DNA of 64,000 nucleotides from Adiantum capillus-veneris (Eukaryota > Streptophyta > Polypodiopsida > Polypodiales > Pteridaceae), in the NCBI GenBank assembly GCA_014529385.2, contig CM043944.1, forward strand, positions 168,835,740-168,899,739, read 5' to 3'. Below are positions 19,414 through 31,213 of this stretch, piece by piece. Numbering within the stretch: the stretch's first letter is position 1; every line of letters starts with the position of its first letter. A model generated the notes under the pieces. The model had not been told where the DNA came from, did not search any database, and worked only from the letters and a program-made list of their open reading frames with translations. The translations under genes were made by a program, and so were the position numbers.

Positions 19414-20588
19414 AGCACCATTCACCTTGTGTGTGTAGCTTTTGATGAAGTGCCTTGATTGGCATGTGGCGATTGGAGAGGCCAACACGAATGCAATTAG
19501 TGTGTGCTTGTCATGATTATGGTTTGAGATTCTAGTCTATGGTAAGTTGGACTTTGATGGGCTTAATGTGTGTAGGTGATGCTTGATTGATGATGTGATT
19601 AGAGTTAGTGATTCATGGTTAATTTCTATTTGCATTGGAAGAGCATTCTCTTGAATCATCTCATTTGATACATCTGATGATGATTGTGCTTCCATGCCCT
19701 AGCCGAGTTGACAATCCTAGGATTGATAATTTTATAGGTCTTGGGTTGATTAGGTTATGCTACAATTGCCCCCAACATATAGCGCCGTTGCTAGGGATCA
19801 ATAACCTAAGGTAGTTATTATAGGATGTTTAAAATATAGTGATTTCATTACTAATTCCATTGATTTTGAGTGTGTGTAACTCAATTTTGGTTTGGTTTGA
19901 TGATGTTTGTGCAAGTAATTGAAGCTTATTTTTTGAGTTATGAATACCCCAAACCCCCAATTTCACTAACTTCTCACTAACCATTGCTAATTTCTCTTCA
20001 TTTCCATGCTAATTGTACTAATTCCATGCTAATTTTACTAATTTTTTACTAAATTTGCTAGCCTAACTGCTAACAATTGAAGTGTAATGTATGTTCAATC
20101 TCCTTATAAGAGGTGAAATCAACACTTTTATCAAGTTAATTGTGTTAATTTATGCCTAATTTGAGTTAATTTATGCCTAATTTGATGATTTGAGTGTTTG
20201 ATTTTTGGCCTACAATGGTCAATTTTTGGGCTAATTTGGAAGAGCCACACATGTGTGTGCAAGGTGGAATCATTGCATGGAACAAGGATTAGCTTGTATG
20301 CAATTAATTGGATGCATTGGCCTACTCCATTCAATTTTTGGTTGATTAGTTTGATTCCAATGTGTTGCTAATTTATTGCTAAAATTAGGTGTGTAAATCA
20401 ATTGACATACTTTGAGAGCCTAACTTAATTGTTTTGGAATTAAATTGATGGTCAATTTTGAAATGAATGATGTGTGTGTCAAGATTAAGCTTGGTCTGCA
20501 ACAAGAATTCATGTGTGTGCATAAAAATCATTGTGTGTGTAATGCACCAAAGAGGGAAGAAACTGCTATAAAATTCAAGTGTGTGTGC
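19414..20588 (+). other. Athila-like LTR end, primer site remnant and AT-rich leader
   Basis: There is no coding sequence. At 19780-19800 TAGCGCCGTTGCTAGGGATC resembles the Athila primer site TGGCGCCGTTGCCGGGGA. The sequence before it may therefore be an old LTR, and the AT-rich sequence after it an untranslated leader. The copia element cuts this region and it continues at 26156. Confidence 0.4.
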
Positions 20589-21400
20589 TGTTAGGAAATA
20601 AGACGAAGCTAAATAGATAATTGAGTAGATTACTTAATGGAGAGAGACAGATTTATATACACGAGATTATAGAGTAGAGAGAGAGAGAGAGAGAGAGAGT
20701 ACACACGATATACGTGGTTCACCCAATGTGGGCTACGTCCACGGGAAAGCAGCCACTCAATGGCTTTAGTACTTCAAAACAAGAAGTAGTTTACAAAGGG
20801 ATTATACCCTTAATGGAGCTCCCGCCTTGCTTCACTCTCACCACCTCACACTCACCTTGTTGCATCAACTTCACACTATGAAATGTGTGTAGAAATGGCC
20901 TCCTTTTATAGGCCAAAAGGGTTGCCCTCTCTTATGAGAGACAGCCATGTGTAGCCGCCCTTGTGCGAATAAGTCCAAATCGGACCCTCCAATCCGCTCA
21001 TGTGTGGCCGCCCTTGAGAATACAAGTCCGCTTTTGAATTTGGCCACCGGCCATTGACTTCCGACCACCGACCACCGGCCATTGACTTTCGACCATCGGC
21101 CATCGGCCATCCCATTGACTACCGGCCACCGGCCAACCGACCGGTTGTTTTCCGACCACTTTTCGGCCGCCGTCCGACCATAATATTCCAGCGAAAAAGA
21201 ATATTCCGGCAAACAAAAAGTCTCGGGGGCCTCCGCCCCGAGGCCTTTAAAGTTGCCCCTGATTCTTGTCTGTGAAAATTTTGGTTTTCGGTGAGTGATT
21301 TGCCTTCACGCACGATGGCTTCTCCTCATAATGGGGGCCTTACAAATCTGCTCTTTTACCACAGAAAATTACAAGGGTAAATCAGGCTCCATACTTAAAA
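20589..21400 (-). repeat. 3' LTR of the copia element
   Basis: This pairs with 25344-26155 at equal length. Its internal edge reads TTTTAAG on the minus strand where the partner has TGTTAAG, so its first G is mutated. A TATA box reads at 20910-20901, and CCGGCCA-rich repeats lie at about 21040-21150. Confidence 0.93.
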
Positions 21401-21413
21401 ATCTCCCACTTGG
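21401..21413 (-). promoter_or_regulatory. Polypurine tract of the copia element
   Basis: Read on the minus strand, CCAAGTGGGAGAT precedes the 3' LTR. This is a typical copia tract. Confidence 0.75.
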
Positions 21414-21460
21414 AGACTGATCTCCAAACCAAACCTGTCACTGCTTTCCATTCTCAGTTC

Positions 21461-24400
21461 TTATGCTTGAATGCCGATTGAAGATGAGAAAAAGCTCAAC
21501 TTCTCCTTGTTGACCACCTTTGTAAACATGTCTATAGGATTTTCACTTGTATGCACCTTTCCTAGCTTTAGTTGTCCCTCTTCCAAAAGAGTGCGTATGA
21601 AGTGATATCTCACCTCAATATGCTTTTTCCTTGAATGAAAGACTGAGTTCTTCGCAAGATGGATAGCGCTTTGGCTATCACTGTACAAGACACAATTTTC
21701 TTGTTTGAATCCAAGCTCTTCTAAGAATATATGAAGCCACAGAATTTCTTTGCTTGCCTCCGTCATTGCTACATACTCTGCTTCCGTGGTAGAAAGTGAA
21801 ACCACTTTCTGCAGCTTTGAAGCCTAGCTTACTGTTGTGCCTCCAACCGTGAACACATAGCCAGTAGTGCTCCTTCGAGTATCTTTGTCACCTGCCATAT
21901 CTGCATCAGCATACCCTTCTAGAAAAATATCAGTTCCTCCAAAATACAAAGCATTTGTTGTTGTCCCTTTTAGATACCTAAGTATCCACTTCACAGCTTG
22001 TCAATGCTCTTTACCTGGGTTGTCCATGAACCTACTCACAACTCCCACTGCATGTGCAATGTCTGGCCTTGTCCAGACCATAGCATACATTAGAGACTCT
22101 ACCGCTGTAGCATATGGAACTTTAGACATATAGGCTATCTCCTCTTGTGTCTTTGGACACATATCCTTCGTTAGTTTAAAATGACCAGCCAAAGGTGTAG
22201 AAACTGGTTCTGTATTTTGCATTGCAAACCTTTCTAGTACCTTCTTGATGTAATCTTCTTGAGATAGCTTTATTGTCTTCTTCGTCCTGTCCCTTGATAT
22301 TTTCATACCAAGTATCCTCTTTGTAGCACCTAAATCTTTCATTAAAAAAGATTTGGACAGCTCCTCTTTTAGGTCTTTGATGTCCTGCATGTTAGCACTT
22401 GCAATCAACATGTCATCAACATACAACATTAGGATGATGAATTTCCCATCTCCCAAATTCTCTGTGTAGACGCAGTGATCCAAGCTGCATCTTTTGAATC
22501 CATGATCCAACATCCATCGATCAAACTTCAAGTACCATTGTCTTAATGCTTGCTTTAAACCATACAAGATCTTCTTTAATCTACAAACCATTTTCTCCTT
22601 ACCTTTTACTTCATACCCCTTTGGTTGAAGTATGTAGATTTCCTCCTCTAAGTCACCGTGAGGGAATGTCGTATTTACATCCATTTGCTCGAGATTTAGA
22701 TCATGAGCAGCCACAAGGCTTAAGACAAGCCTAATTGAGTTCATTTTTACAACAGGAGAAAATATTTCATTGAAGTCAATACCTTTCTTTTGAGAAAAAC
22801 CTTTTACCACAAGCCTAGACTTGTACCTTTTCTTCCCACCTTCTTCTTCCTTTAGCTTGTACACCCATTTGTTTTGAAGTGCCCGTTTACCTTTAGGCAA
22901 CTCAACCAACTCCCATGTTTGGTTGCGATGTAGTGAGTCCATCTCCAGAATCTGAGATCAAGAGATGGTTGAAGGAAGGAACAAACCTTTGTGGAGGTCT
23001 ACTTGCTCTTGTAGATCTTCGGGGAATAGGTTGAGGCTCCTCATTTGGTTGACGTTGTTGCACATTGTCACCGTTTGCAGTCCTTGAGTCTTCACCGTCC
23101 TCAAGCTCCATGTACTCATCACCTGTTTCTTTTGTTTGTTTTTTTTCCAAGTAATCTTTGTACATATTTTGTTCGTTAAAAATTACATCCCTACTCCTTA
23201 AGATTTTACCATCTTCAGGATTCCATAGGCGATACCCAAAGTCTCCTTCTCCATAGCCAATTAAGAAACACTTTTTGGACTTTGCATCTAACTTTGATCT
23301 TAGGCTTCTGTCTATGTGCATGAAAGCCTCACACCCAAACACTTTGAGAAATGCATAATTCACCGGTTTACCTGTCCATGCCTCTTCTGGAACTCCCCCA
23401 TCCAATGCCGTTCAGGGTGACCGATTGATTAAGTACACAGACGTACTTACAGCTTCCGCCCAAAGCTCAAGCGGTAGGCCTACATGTAGCCGCATGCTTC
23501 GTGCTCATTCCATGATTGTCTTGTTCATCCTTTCCAAAATCCCATTTTGTTGAGGTGTCCTTGCGGTTGTCCTTTGCCTCCAAATGCCATTGCTAGCACA
23601 AAAGCTTTCAAAAGCTTGGCTGCAATATTCGCCTCCATTGTCGGATCTGAGGCATTTAACCTTGGTACCTGTTTCATTCTCCACAAAGACTTTCCACTTT
23701 GAAATATGGAAAATACATCGGATTTATTCTTCATGACATAAACCCATGTTTTTCTAGTCGCATCGTCTATGAATGTTACATAGTACAATGAGCCACCAAG
23801 TGATGGTGCACTTGCAGGACCCCAAACATCAGAATGAACCAACTCAAGTTTTTTATTTTTTCTTTCATTTCCTGATTTTTGAAATTTTACCCTCTTTTGT
23901 TTACCATAAACACAATCTTCACAGAACTCTAAGTCCACTTCTTTCAAACCTGGTAGAAGCTTCTTTGTTTGAAGGATTTGCATTCCTTTGGCACTCATAT
24001 ACCCAAGTCGGTAGTGCCACACCGCACTGTCAACTTCTGTAGTTGTTGCACAAGCTGAAGGTTGCGTGCTAACAGTACACAAGTAAAGTGTACCGACTTT
24101 TTCACCCTTGGCAACCACCAAAGATCCCTTTGAGATCTTCCACCGTTTGTTTCCGAATGCAATGTTGTGACCTTCATCATCCAATTGTCCTATAGAGATC
24201 AATTTTTTGCGAAGAGAAGGAACATGCCTAACATCTGTAAGATTCCATTCATTTCCGTTAGCAGTTTTGACAGAAACTGTACCTTTGCCGACAATCTCAC
24301 AAGCTTCATCATCTCCCAAGTATACATACCCAAAATTACCTTTGGTGTAGTCTTGGAAATGTTGCTTGTGTGGTGTCACATGGAATGAAGCCCCGGAATC

Positions 24401-25270
24401 TACTATCCAAGAATTAGACACATTGTCTAATGAGAGAATTAGAGCATCTTGCTCTACTTTACCTGCCACATTGGCCTCCGATGTTGGCTTGTTGTCTTGA
24501 GACTCTGTCTCCTTCTTCTTCTTGGACCAGCAATCCTTCTTGACGTGGCCCTTCTTGTTGCAGTTCCAACATTCAAGAACTGACTTTGTGCGTGACTTGC
24601 TCTGCCTTGAGCGATCACGACCCTTTTGGTTTTTGAACCTCTCCTTAAGCCTTCCTCTTGTTTCCACTGATAGTGCAGCACTTGATGATTCTCATGTGCT
24701 TCTCCTTCGCATTTCCTCGCTTAGGAGAACACCCACAACATCATCAAACTTAAGAGTATTTGTACCAGAGATAGAATTACTTACAGCCATCACAAGGCTG
24801 TCCCAACTATCCGGTAGAGATGATAGTATAAGGAGAGCTCGCACTTCGTCATCGAAATTGATTTTCACTGATCGAAGTTGACTTATTTTTGTGTTAAAGT
24901 CATTTAGGTGTTCTGCAACTGAACCATTCTCTGCCATCTTTAGATTGAACAAGCGCTTCATAAGAAATACCTTATTGGATGCCGATGGTTTCTCGTAGAA
25001 GTCGCCAAGTGACTTCATCAAGTCCTCCGTGGTCTTCATCTCTGAAACATTGAAGGCCACCGTTGACGCCAAGCTTAACCGGATTGTTCCCAGTGCCTTT
25101 CGATCAAGGACAATCCATGCTTCATCTGCCATTGTTGTGGGCTTCTTCGCAAGACCGCCTAGTTGAAAATAGAGGTCCTTCTAGTAGAGATAGTCTTCAA
25201 TCTGCATCTTCCAATGTTGGTAGTTTTTGCCGTTGAACTTCTCAATCTTGAGCTTCCCTTCCTCCGCCAT
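21461..25270 (-). pseudogene. Copia gag-pol polyprotein, disrupted
   Basis: Reading starts at ATG 25270 (KLKIEKFNGKNYQHWKMQIE). It meets TAG near 25182, where Gln is expected in LYQKD, and TGA near 24690. The zinc knuckle CWNCNKKGHVKKDC (about 24571-24530) and the protease DSGASF follow. The integrase zinc region reads WHYRLGYMS (His to Tyr in the usual GHMS) and FCEDC. A frameshift near 23640 and another lesion near 23405 break the integrase. RT (22942-22001) has GDLEEEIY and YVDDM. RNase H (about 21805-21461) has STTEAEYVA. All copia domains are recognisable and in order, and at least four lesions disable the gene. Confidence 0.93.
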
Positions 25271-25329
25271 AACTCCCACTCAATTCAAGGAATCCTTTCC
25301 TTGAGATAATTTAGCTACGAGCAAACCTT

Positions 25330-25341
25330 GCTCTGATACCA
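25330..25341 (-). promoter_or_regulatory. Primer binding site of the copia element (initiator-Met tRNA)
   Basis: On the minus strand, TGGTATCAGAGC follows the 5' LTR end after two bases. It is the standard initiator methionine tRNA primer site of plant copia elements. Confidence 0.9.
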
Positions 25342-25343
25342 GT

Positions 25344-26155
25344 TGTTAGGAAATAAGACGTAGCTAAATAGATAATTGAGTAGATTACTTAATGGAGAGA
25401 GACAGATTTATATACACGAGATTATAGAGTAGAGAGAGAGAGAGAGAGAGTACACACAATATACGTGGTTCACCCAATGTGGGCTACGTCCACGGGAAAG
25501 CAGCCACTCAATGGCTTTAGTACTTCAAAACAAGAAGTAGTTTACAAAGGGATTATACCCTTAATGGTGCTCCCTCCTTGCTTCACTCTCACCACCTCAC
25601 ACTCACCTTGTTGCATCAACTTCACACTATGAAATGTGTGTAGAAATGGCCTCCTTTTATAGGCCAAAAGGGCTGCCCTCTCTTATGAGAGACAGCCATG
25701 TGTAGCCGCCCTTGTGCGAATAAGTCCAAATCGGACCCTCCAATCCTCCCATGTGTGGCCGCCCTTGAGAAGACAAGTCCGATTTTGAATTTGGCCACCG
25801 GCCATTGAATTCGGCCACCGGCCACCGACCATTGACTTCCAACCACCGGCCACCGGCCATTGACTTTCGACCACCGGCCCTCGGCCATTGACTACCGGCC
25901 ACCGGCCAACCGACCGGTTGTTTTTCGACCACTTTCCGGCCGCCGTCCGGCGATAATATTCCGGCAAAAAAAATTCTCGGGGGCCTCTGCCCCCGAGGCC
26001 TTTAAAGTTGCCCTTGATTGTTGTCCGTGAAAATTTTGGTTTCCGGTGAGTGATTTTCCTTCACGCACGATGGCTTCTCCTCATAATGGGGGCCTTACAA
26101 ATGTGCGCTTTTACCACATAAAATTACAAGGGTAAATCAGGCTCCATACTTAACA
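25344..26155 (-). repeat. 5' LTR of the copia element
   Basis: This 812-bp LTR carries a minus-strand TATA box (TATAAAAGG at 25661-25652), a GA microsatellite and clustered CCGGCCA-type repeats at about 25790-25930. Confidence 0.93.
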
Positions 26156-26484
26156 TGTGCACCTAATCTTGAGTGTGTGTATGGATAGGAAATTGAGAAA
26201 TTAATGATTTATGAATGTGCAATCATGTAATTGATGTGTATGTTAGGCTAATTCAATCATTGGATAAGCCTAAATGCCAAAAAAATGATCAAAATTTTAG
26301 TGTGTGCGCCCATCCAAGACCACTTGATTTTCAATGATTGATGGTCAATTGGGGCACCCAAATTATATTTTATTGTAAAATGTGCATGGAAAGTGTGTGC
26401 AATCATTAGGTATAGCCTAAACGCATTGCCAATTGAGCCAAAATTGAACTTTTGTGCTTAATTTTTGAGTGGAGTCCTCTAAGC
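26156..26484 (+). other. AT-rich sequence continuing 19801-20588
   Basis: The style is the same as left of the copia insertion (AT-rich with scattered GTGTGTGC). I see no gene. It leads into the Chromo-2 gag, and the junction is not precisely placed. Confidence 0.4.
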
Positions 26485-27190
26485 TACGTCATGTAGCCAT
26501 GCATTTTGAAAATTCTGCCAGGCAATGGTGGTCTAGCCTACGGGAAAACAGTAAAGATCCACAAACATGTAAAGCTTTAAGAGCTTCCATCATGAAGTAG
26601 TTTTTGGCTATCGATTCCAAAGACAAAGTACTCACCGAATGGCAAAGCTTGAAGCTCTCTCCCTACGAATCTATTCACAAATATGTAGACAAGTTTAGGG
26701 ATTTACATCTCAAAGCCACTGTCTTCAAAAAGATGGATTTTAGAGAGAAAAAACAACAATTTTGTGTGGGTTTAACTGAGGATATGGTGGAGTATGTTAA
26801 CTCCCAAAGTCCACACACCATATCTGCGGTCATACACCACCATGGTGGCTTCACAAATCAATTTCCAACAAGGGACTAAGAGAAATTTTAAGCCCACAAA
26901 AAACAAGGACCATAACAAGCCTAAGGGGAAGGACAATGTCCAAAAGTCTCCCAAAGGCAACGCCAAACAACAACAAAGCTAAGGAGAAGGGAGTTTATAA
27001 AGGCAAATAAACTCTCTCTTGAAGAGCTAGAGCATTATCAAAAAGATAACCGTTGTTTCAAGTGCGAGGAGCAAGGGCATGCCTATCGTGCTTGCCCCCA
27101 CAAGAATACACATAATGAGCCTCCTAGAGCTACCTTGTTTGAAATTCAAGAAGAGGATACTCATCACAAAGGATCTTCTATGCTTGGGTA
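26485..27190 (+). pseudogene. Chromo-2 gag
   Basis: The frame reads HVAMHFENSARQWWSSLRE, then ASIMK, then a TAG where Gln is likely, then FLAIDSKDKVLTEWQSLKLSPY. This is a typical plant Ty3/gypsy Gag capsid region. After a frame break near 26880 a CCHC zinc knuckle follows (CFKCEEQGHAYRAC, about 27057-27100). The start codon is lost or lies in the unclear upstream sequence. The gag product would package the RNA. This copy cannot make it. Confidence 0.8.
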
Positions 27191-28825
27191 AAGGTAAGAT
27201 AACATGATGCTTTTATTCTCTTTGACCTTGGTTCTACTCACAATTTCATATCCACAGAGTTGGCCACCGAGCTAGGCATCCAAGCCTATGAGATGGGAGA
27301 TGTCCTACCTGTCGATGGTGCTTTCAAGGGGCAAGAAGCCTCATCCACTCCCTTAATTGGGAAATTGTGGCTCCATGTCCAAAGCTATGTGGACAAGGAG
27401 AATTTCTTTATCTCTCCTCTCAAGCACGAGGATATAATCCTAGGGGCACCATGGTTTGATCGCATGGCTGCCAATGTTAAATTCCCTGAAAGGCAAATCT
27501 ACTTTAGGTTCATGAAAAAAAATATGTACGTAGATGCTAAGGTTGGGAGTACCATACCTCTTGTACATAAGCAAGCTTTCAAAAAGTCAATAAAGAGCTC
27601 TATTTCTGTGTACATGATTTTTGTTAAAGATTCTCAAAATGAACCTAATGCTTTAGCAAAAGAAAACAATAAAAATGAATTTTCCTCAAGGGGTTCCGGG
27701 ATATTTTTATTGGACGATATCCCTTGTGAACTATCTCCCAAATGAGTTAATGACGACCATGCAATTGAACTTCTTCCAAGAAGTTCACCGCCTAATAAAC
27801 CTCCTTATAGAGTTTTCCAAGATCAACAAGAGGAAATTATGCGGCAAATGCATGAGTTAGTTGAGAAAGGCATGGATAGGCCTAGCTCATCTCCATTTTG
27901 TTCACCCGTGTTATTATTGCAACAGAAAGACGACATATATCGTATGTGTGTCGACTATAGAGCACTAAATAGGATCACTATCAAGAATAGGTTTCCCGTT
28001 CCACGGGTAGAAGACCTATTTGATAAGCTACAAGGGTCGATCTACTTCAGTAGGATTGACCTAAAAAGTGGCTACCCTTAAATAAGGATAGTTGATCGAG
28101 ACATTGTAAAAAGCGCATTTTGATCTATGTTTGGTCTTTACAAGTACATTGTCATGCCTTTTGGATTGACCAATGCACTAGCCACATTTAACCACTTGAT
28201 GGAGAAGCTATTCAGGCCTGAACCTTTATTGGAGTGTTATTTGATGGTATAATAATCTACTCTAATTCACTAGACAAACACAAGCAACACCTCCAGATAA
28301 TATTTCAAGTTTTATGAGAGAATAAACTTTATATTAATCGAAAGTAAAGTGAATTTTTCTTACAAGAGATTCAGTATTTAGGTCACATTATCTCTCAAGG
28401 TGGCATCCAAATGGATCCATCAAAGCTAGAGGTAACAAAAGGATGGCCTAATCCAAGGAATCTACATGAACTAAGAAGCTTTATAGGTATGTGTGCATAC
28501 TATAGACGCTTCATAGAAAAGTTGTCACAAATCGTGGGACCATTACATGACCTAACAAAGAAAAATGTTAGGTATATATGGTCCACCAAGGATAATAATG
28601 CTTTCAAAAGCTTAAAGAAAAGCTTAACCTGTGCTTACACTATCGGATCTCTCAAAGCCATTTGAGGTCCAATGCGATGCTTGTGGTGATTGCCTTGGTG
28701 CTCTTTTGCTCCAAGAAGGGCACGCCATAGCCTATGAAAGTTGAAGGCTTGACCCTGTTGAGCAAGCTTTAGGCATATAATGAGAAGGAACTCTTAGCAG
28801 TTCTACATGCTCTAGACTCCTGGAA

Positions 28826-29239
28826 GCACTATTTATTGGGGACTCCTTTCATTCTACGGACGGATCACCAAAGCCTTAAGTATTTAATGATGCAGACCAA
28901 GCTCTCCGACAAACAAATGAGGTGGGAAAATTTCCTTTCGCAATTTAATTTTCATATTGCTCACATTGCTTGCAAGCAAATCAAGTAGCCGATGCACTCT
29001 CAAGACGGCAAAGAGTGAATGCAGTATCCATAGCACTATTTATTGGGGACTCCTTTCATTCTACGGACGGATCACCAAAGCCTTAAGTATTTCATGATGC
29101 AGACCAAGCTCTCCAAAAAACAAATGAGGTGGGAAAATTTCCTTTCACAATTTAATTTTCATATTGCTCACATTGCTGGCAAGCAAATCAAGTAGCCGAT
29201 GCACTCTCAAGACGGCAAAGAGTGAATGTAGTATCCATA
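28826..29239 (+). repeat. Tandem 207-bp duplication in Chromo-2 RNase H
   Basis: Units 28826-29032 and 29033-29239 start GCACTATTTATTGGGG and differ at only a few bases. The length is a multiple of three. Confidence 0.9.
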
Positions 29240-29340
29240 GCAACTCACAATGATCTATCTTCTATGATAGGTGAGTACGCTATTGATCCCGATTTTAGAG
29301 ATGTCATTTCAGCCCTTGCACTAGGGAATAAAGAAGATCC

Positions 29341-29460
29341 ATTTACCCTACAAGATGGTTATCTTCTCTATGGCAATAGACTATGCGTTACTAACTCACT
29401 ATTTACCCTACAAGATGGTTATCTTCTCTATGGCAATAGACTATGCGTTACTAACTCACT
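29341..29460 (+). repeat. Perfect tandem 60-bp duplication in Chromo-2 pol
   Basis: Units 29341-29400 and 29401-29460 are identical (starting ATTTACCCTACAAG). They repeat 20 codons in frame. Confidence 0.95.
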
Positions 29461-30996
29461 ACGTGAGAAAGTAATGTATGAATCTCATGATCCTCCTTTT
29501 GTGGGGCATAGAGGGATTTAGTCTAACCTAAGAGGGATAGAAACCTACTTCTATTGGCCTACCATGAAAGCGAACATACAAGAGTATGTCTCAAACTGCG
29601 TGGTTTGCCAAAAGATGAAGTTTGATAGGGGGAAGCAACCCTGTTTTCTTCAACCTTTGCCAATCCCTAATTCACCATGGGAGAGCATATCCATGGATTT
29701 CATCTTTGGATTGCCCAAGTCTATCCATGGGAATACAGGAATATGGACGATAGTAGACAAGTTCAACAAACAAGCTCATTTCATACCTGTCAAAAAGACT
29801 ATCAAAGCACATCAAATGGCAAACCTCTTCATATCACAAATCTTCAAGTACCATGGCTTGCCAACGTCCATAGTACCGGATAGAGATCCTAGAATGACTA
29901 GTAATTTTTGGAAGGGTCTCTTTGAGAATTTAGAGAAAAGGATAAACTTCTCTTCGGCCTATCACCCGCAAACGGATGTGAAATAGATAACCTTACAATT
30001 CTTGATCTACTAAAAGCCTATGTAACAGAGTTAGATCAAAGGTCCCAATGGGAAAAGTACTTACCGTTGGTGGAGTATGCCTACAATAACGCTGTACATA
30101 CCTCCACGAGAAAATCACCTTTCGAGGTAACTGAGGGAAGATCCAAAAGTCCCCTGCTACTTAAGGTACATGGGAATATCTTCACTACAGATGAATATAG
30201 CCGAGACCTACAAGAATCTTTCCAAAAGATTAAGGATGCTATCTCTATCTCACCACAAAGGCAAAAGGCTGTAGCTAATAAGCACAGAAGAGCTCAAGCC
30301 TTTAAAGAAAATGATTGGGTCTTGCTTAAGTTTTCCAAGGCTCAATTAAGGCACACGACGGGTAAGAATCCCGTGGGACACCAGAAGTACTATGCTAAGC
30401 TAGCAAAAAGGTACTATGGTCCCTTCCAGATTCTAAGACCAATCAATGAGATGGCCTATCAACTCATGTTGTCCAGTCATTGGCTCATACACAATGCTTT
30501 CCATGTGAAACTACTAAAGCCTTACAAAGGAGAGCCACCTCAAGAACCAACTATTGAAGACCCACTGGAGGTCGAGGACCAAGAAGAGGTGCTGCAGCCT
30601 GAGTCCATTCTCTGACATGAAGACAAGGTATTGGGAGGCGGTAAGATTATCCGGTGGTATCTTATTAAGTTTAAGAACTATCCCTTTGAAGATGCTAGAT
30701 GGATGCAAGGCATATAGTTAAAGGATAATCTAAACCTTGTCAATGCTTACAATGCTTCCCTACAATAAGAAAATGTAAAACTGTTTAAATGAACTAAGTT
30801 TTTGTCTTATAAGACTCTCTTTTTCTTTATTTTGCACAGTTATTAAGAAGTATGCATGCTTAGGATCAAGTTTGTGGAGACGATGTCTCCCAAACACCAA
30901 GTAGAGCTTGTCACTCTACTATGGAAGATTGATAGGGCTAATGGACAGACATGCTTGCGGCAGCTTAGGCTCTCAAGCAACAAATGGATTAGTTAT

Positions 30997-31036
30997 CCAT
31001 TTTGGAACGGTGTTGTCCATTTTGGAACGGTGTTGT
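30997..31036 (+). repeat. Perfect tandem 20-bp duplication
   Basis: CCATTTTGGAACGGTGTTGT occurs twice head to tail in the untranslated 3' part of Chromo-2. The rest of 30719-31213 shows no gene. Confidence 0.95.
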
Positions 31037-31213
31037 AGGGTAAAATAGGGATCCTCTGTCCGGTAGGTAAAGGAGTAATGATTAGGCTTTATCGTCTCTA
31101 CCTCATAGTCGAGGACGACTACGATTTCAAGAGAGAGGTAACGTCATAATAACTAATATCTAATCCTCCTAAACGAATTTCTCATGTTAAGCTGATCATT
31201 TAATATGGGGAAG

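Larger units (their letters stand above)
20589..26155 (-). mobile_element. Ty1/copia retrotransposon (TNT1-like), decayed
   Basis: The two 812-bp LTRs run TGTTA...TAACA. They are flanked by the perfect 5-bp target duplication TGTGC (20584-20588, 26156-26160). The element reads on the minus strand: 5' LTR at the right, an initiator-Met primer site, gag, protease, integrase, RT and RNase H, a polypurine tract, then the 3' LTR at the left. This order with integrase before RT is the copia type. Protein similarity points to TNT1/Tork-like elements. Nonsense codons and frameshifts make it inactive. Confidence 0.95.
27191..30718 (+). pseudogene. Chromo-2 pol (protease to chromodomain)
   Basis: The protease reads DLGSTHNFIS, with Leu where the active site has Ser. 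RT starts near 27830 (SPFCSPVLLL, MCVDYRALN, RIDLKSGY) and its catalytic FDD region near 28240 is broken by stops. RNase H follows (about 28660-29020) and contains a 207-bp tandem duplication. The pre-integrase zone has a 60-bp duplication. The integrase has CVVCQKMK, SMDFIFGLP, VPDRDPRM and AYHPQTD. A GPY-like region (YYGPFQILR) and a chromodomain (about 30615-30718, FKNYPFEDARW) close it. There are many frameshifts and nonsense codons. The family produces reverse transcription and chromatin-guided integration; this copy is dead. Confidence 0.88.
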
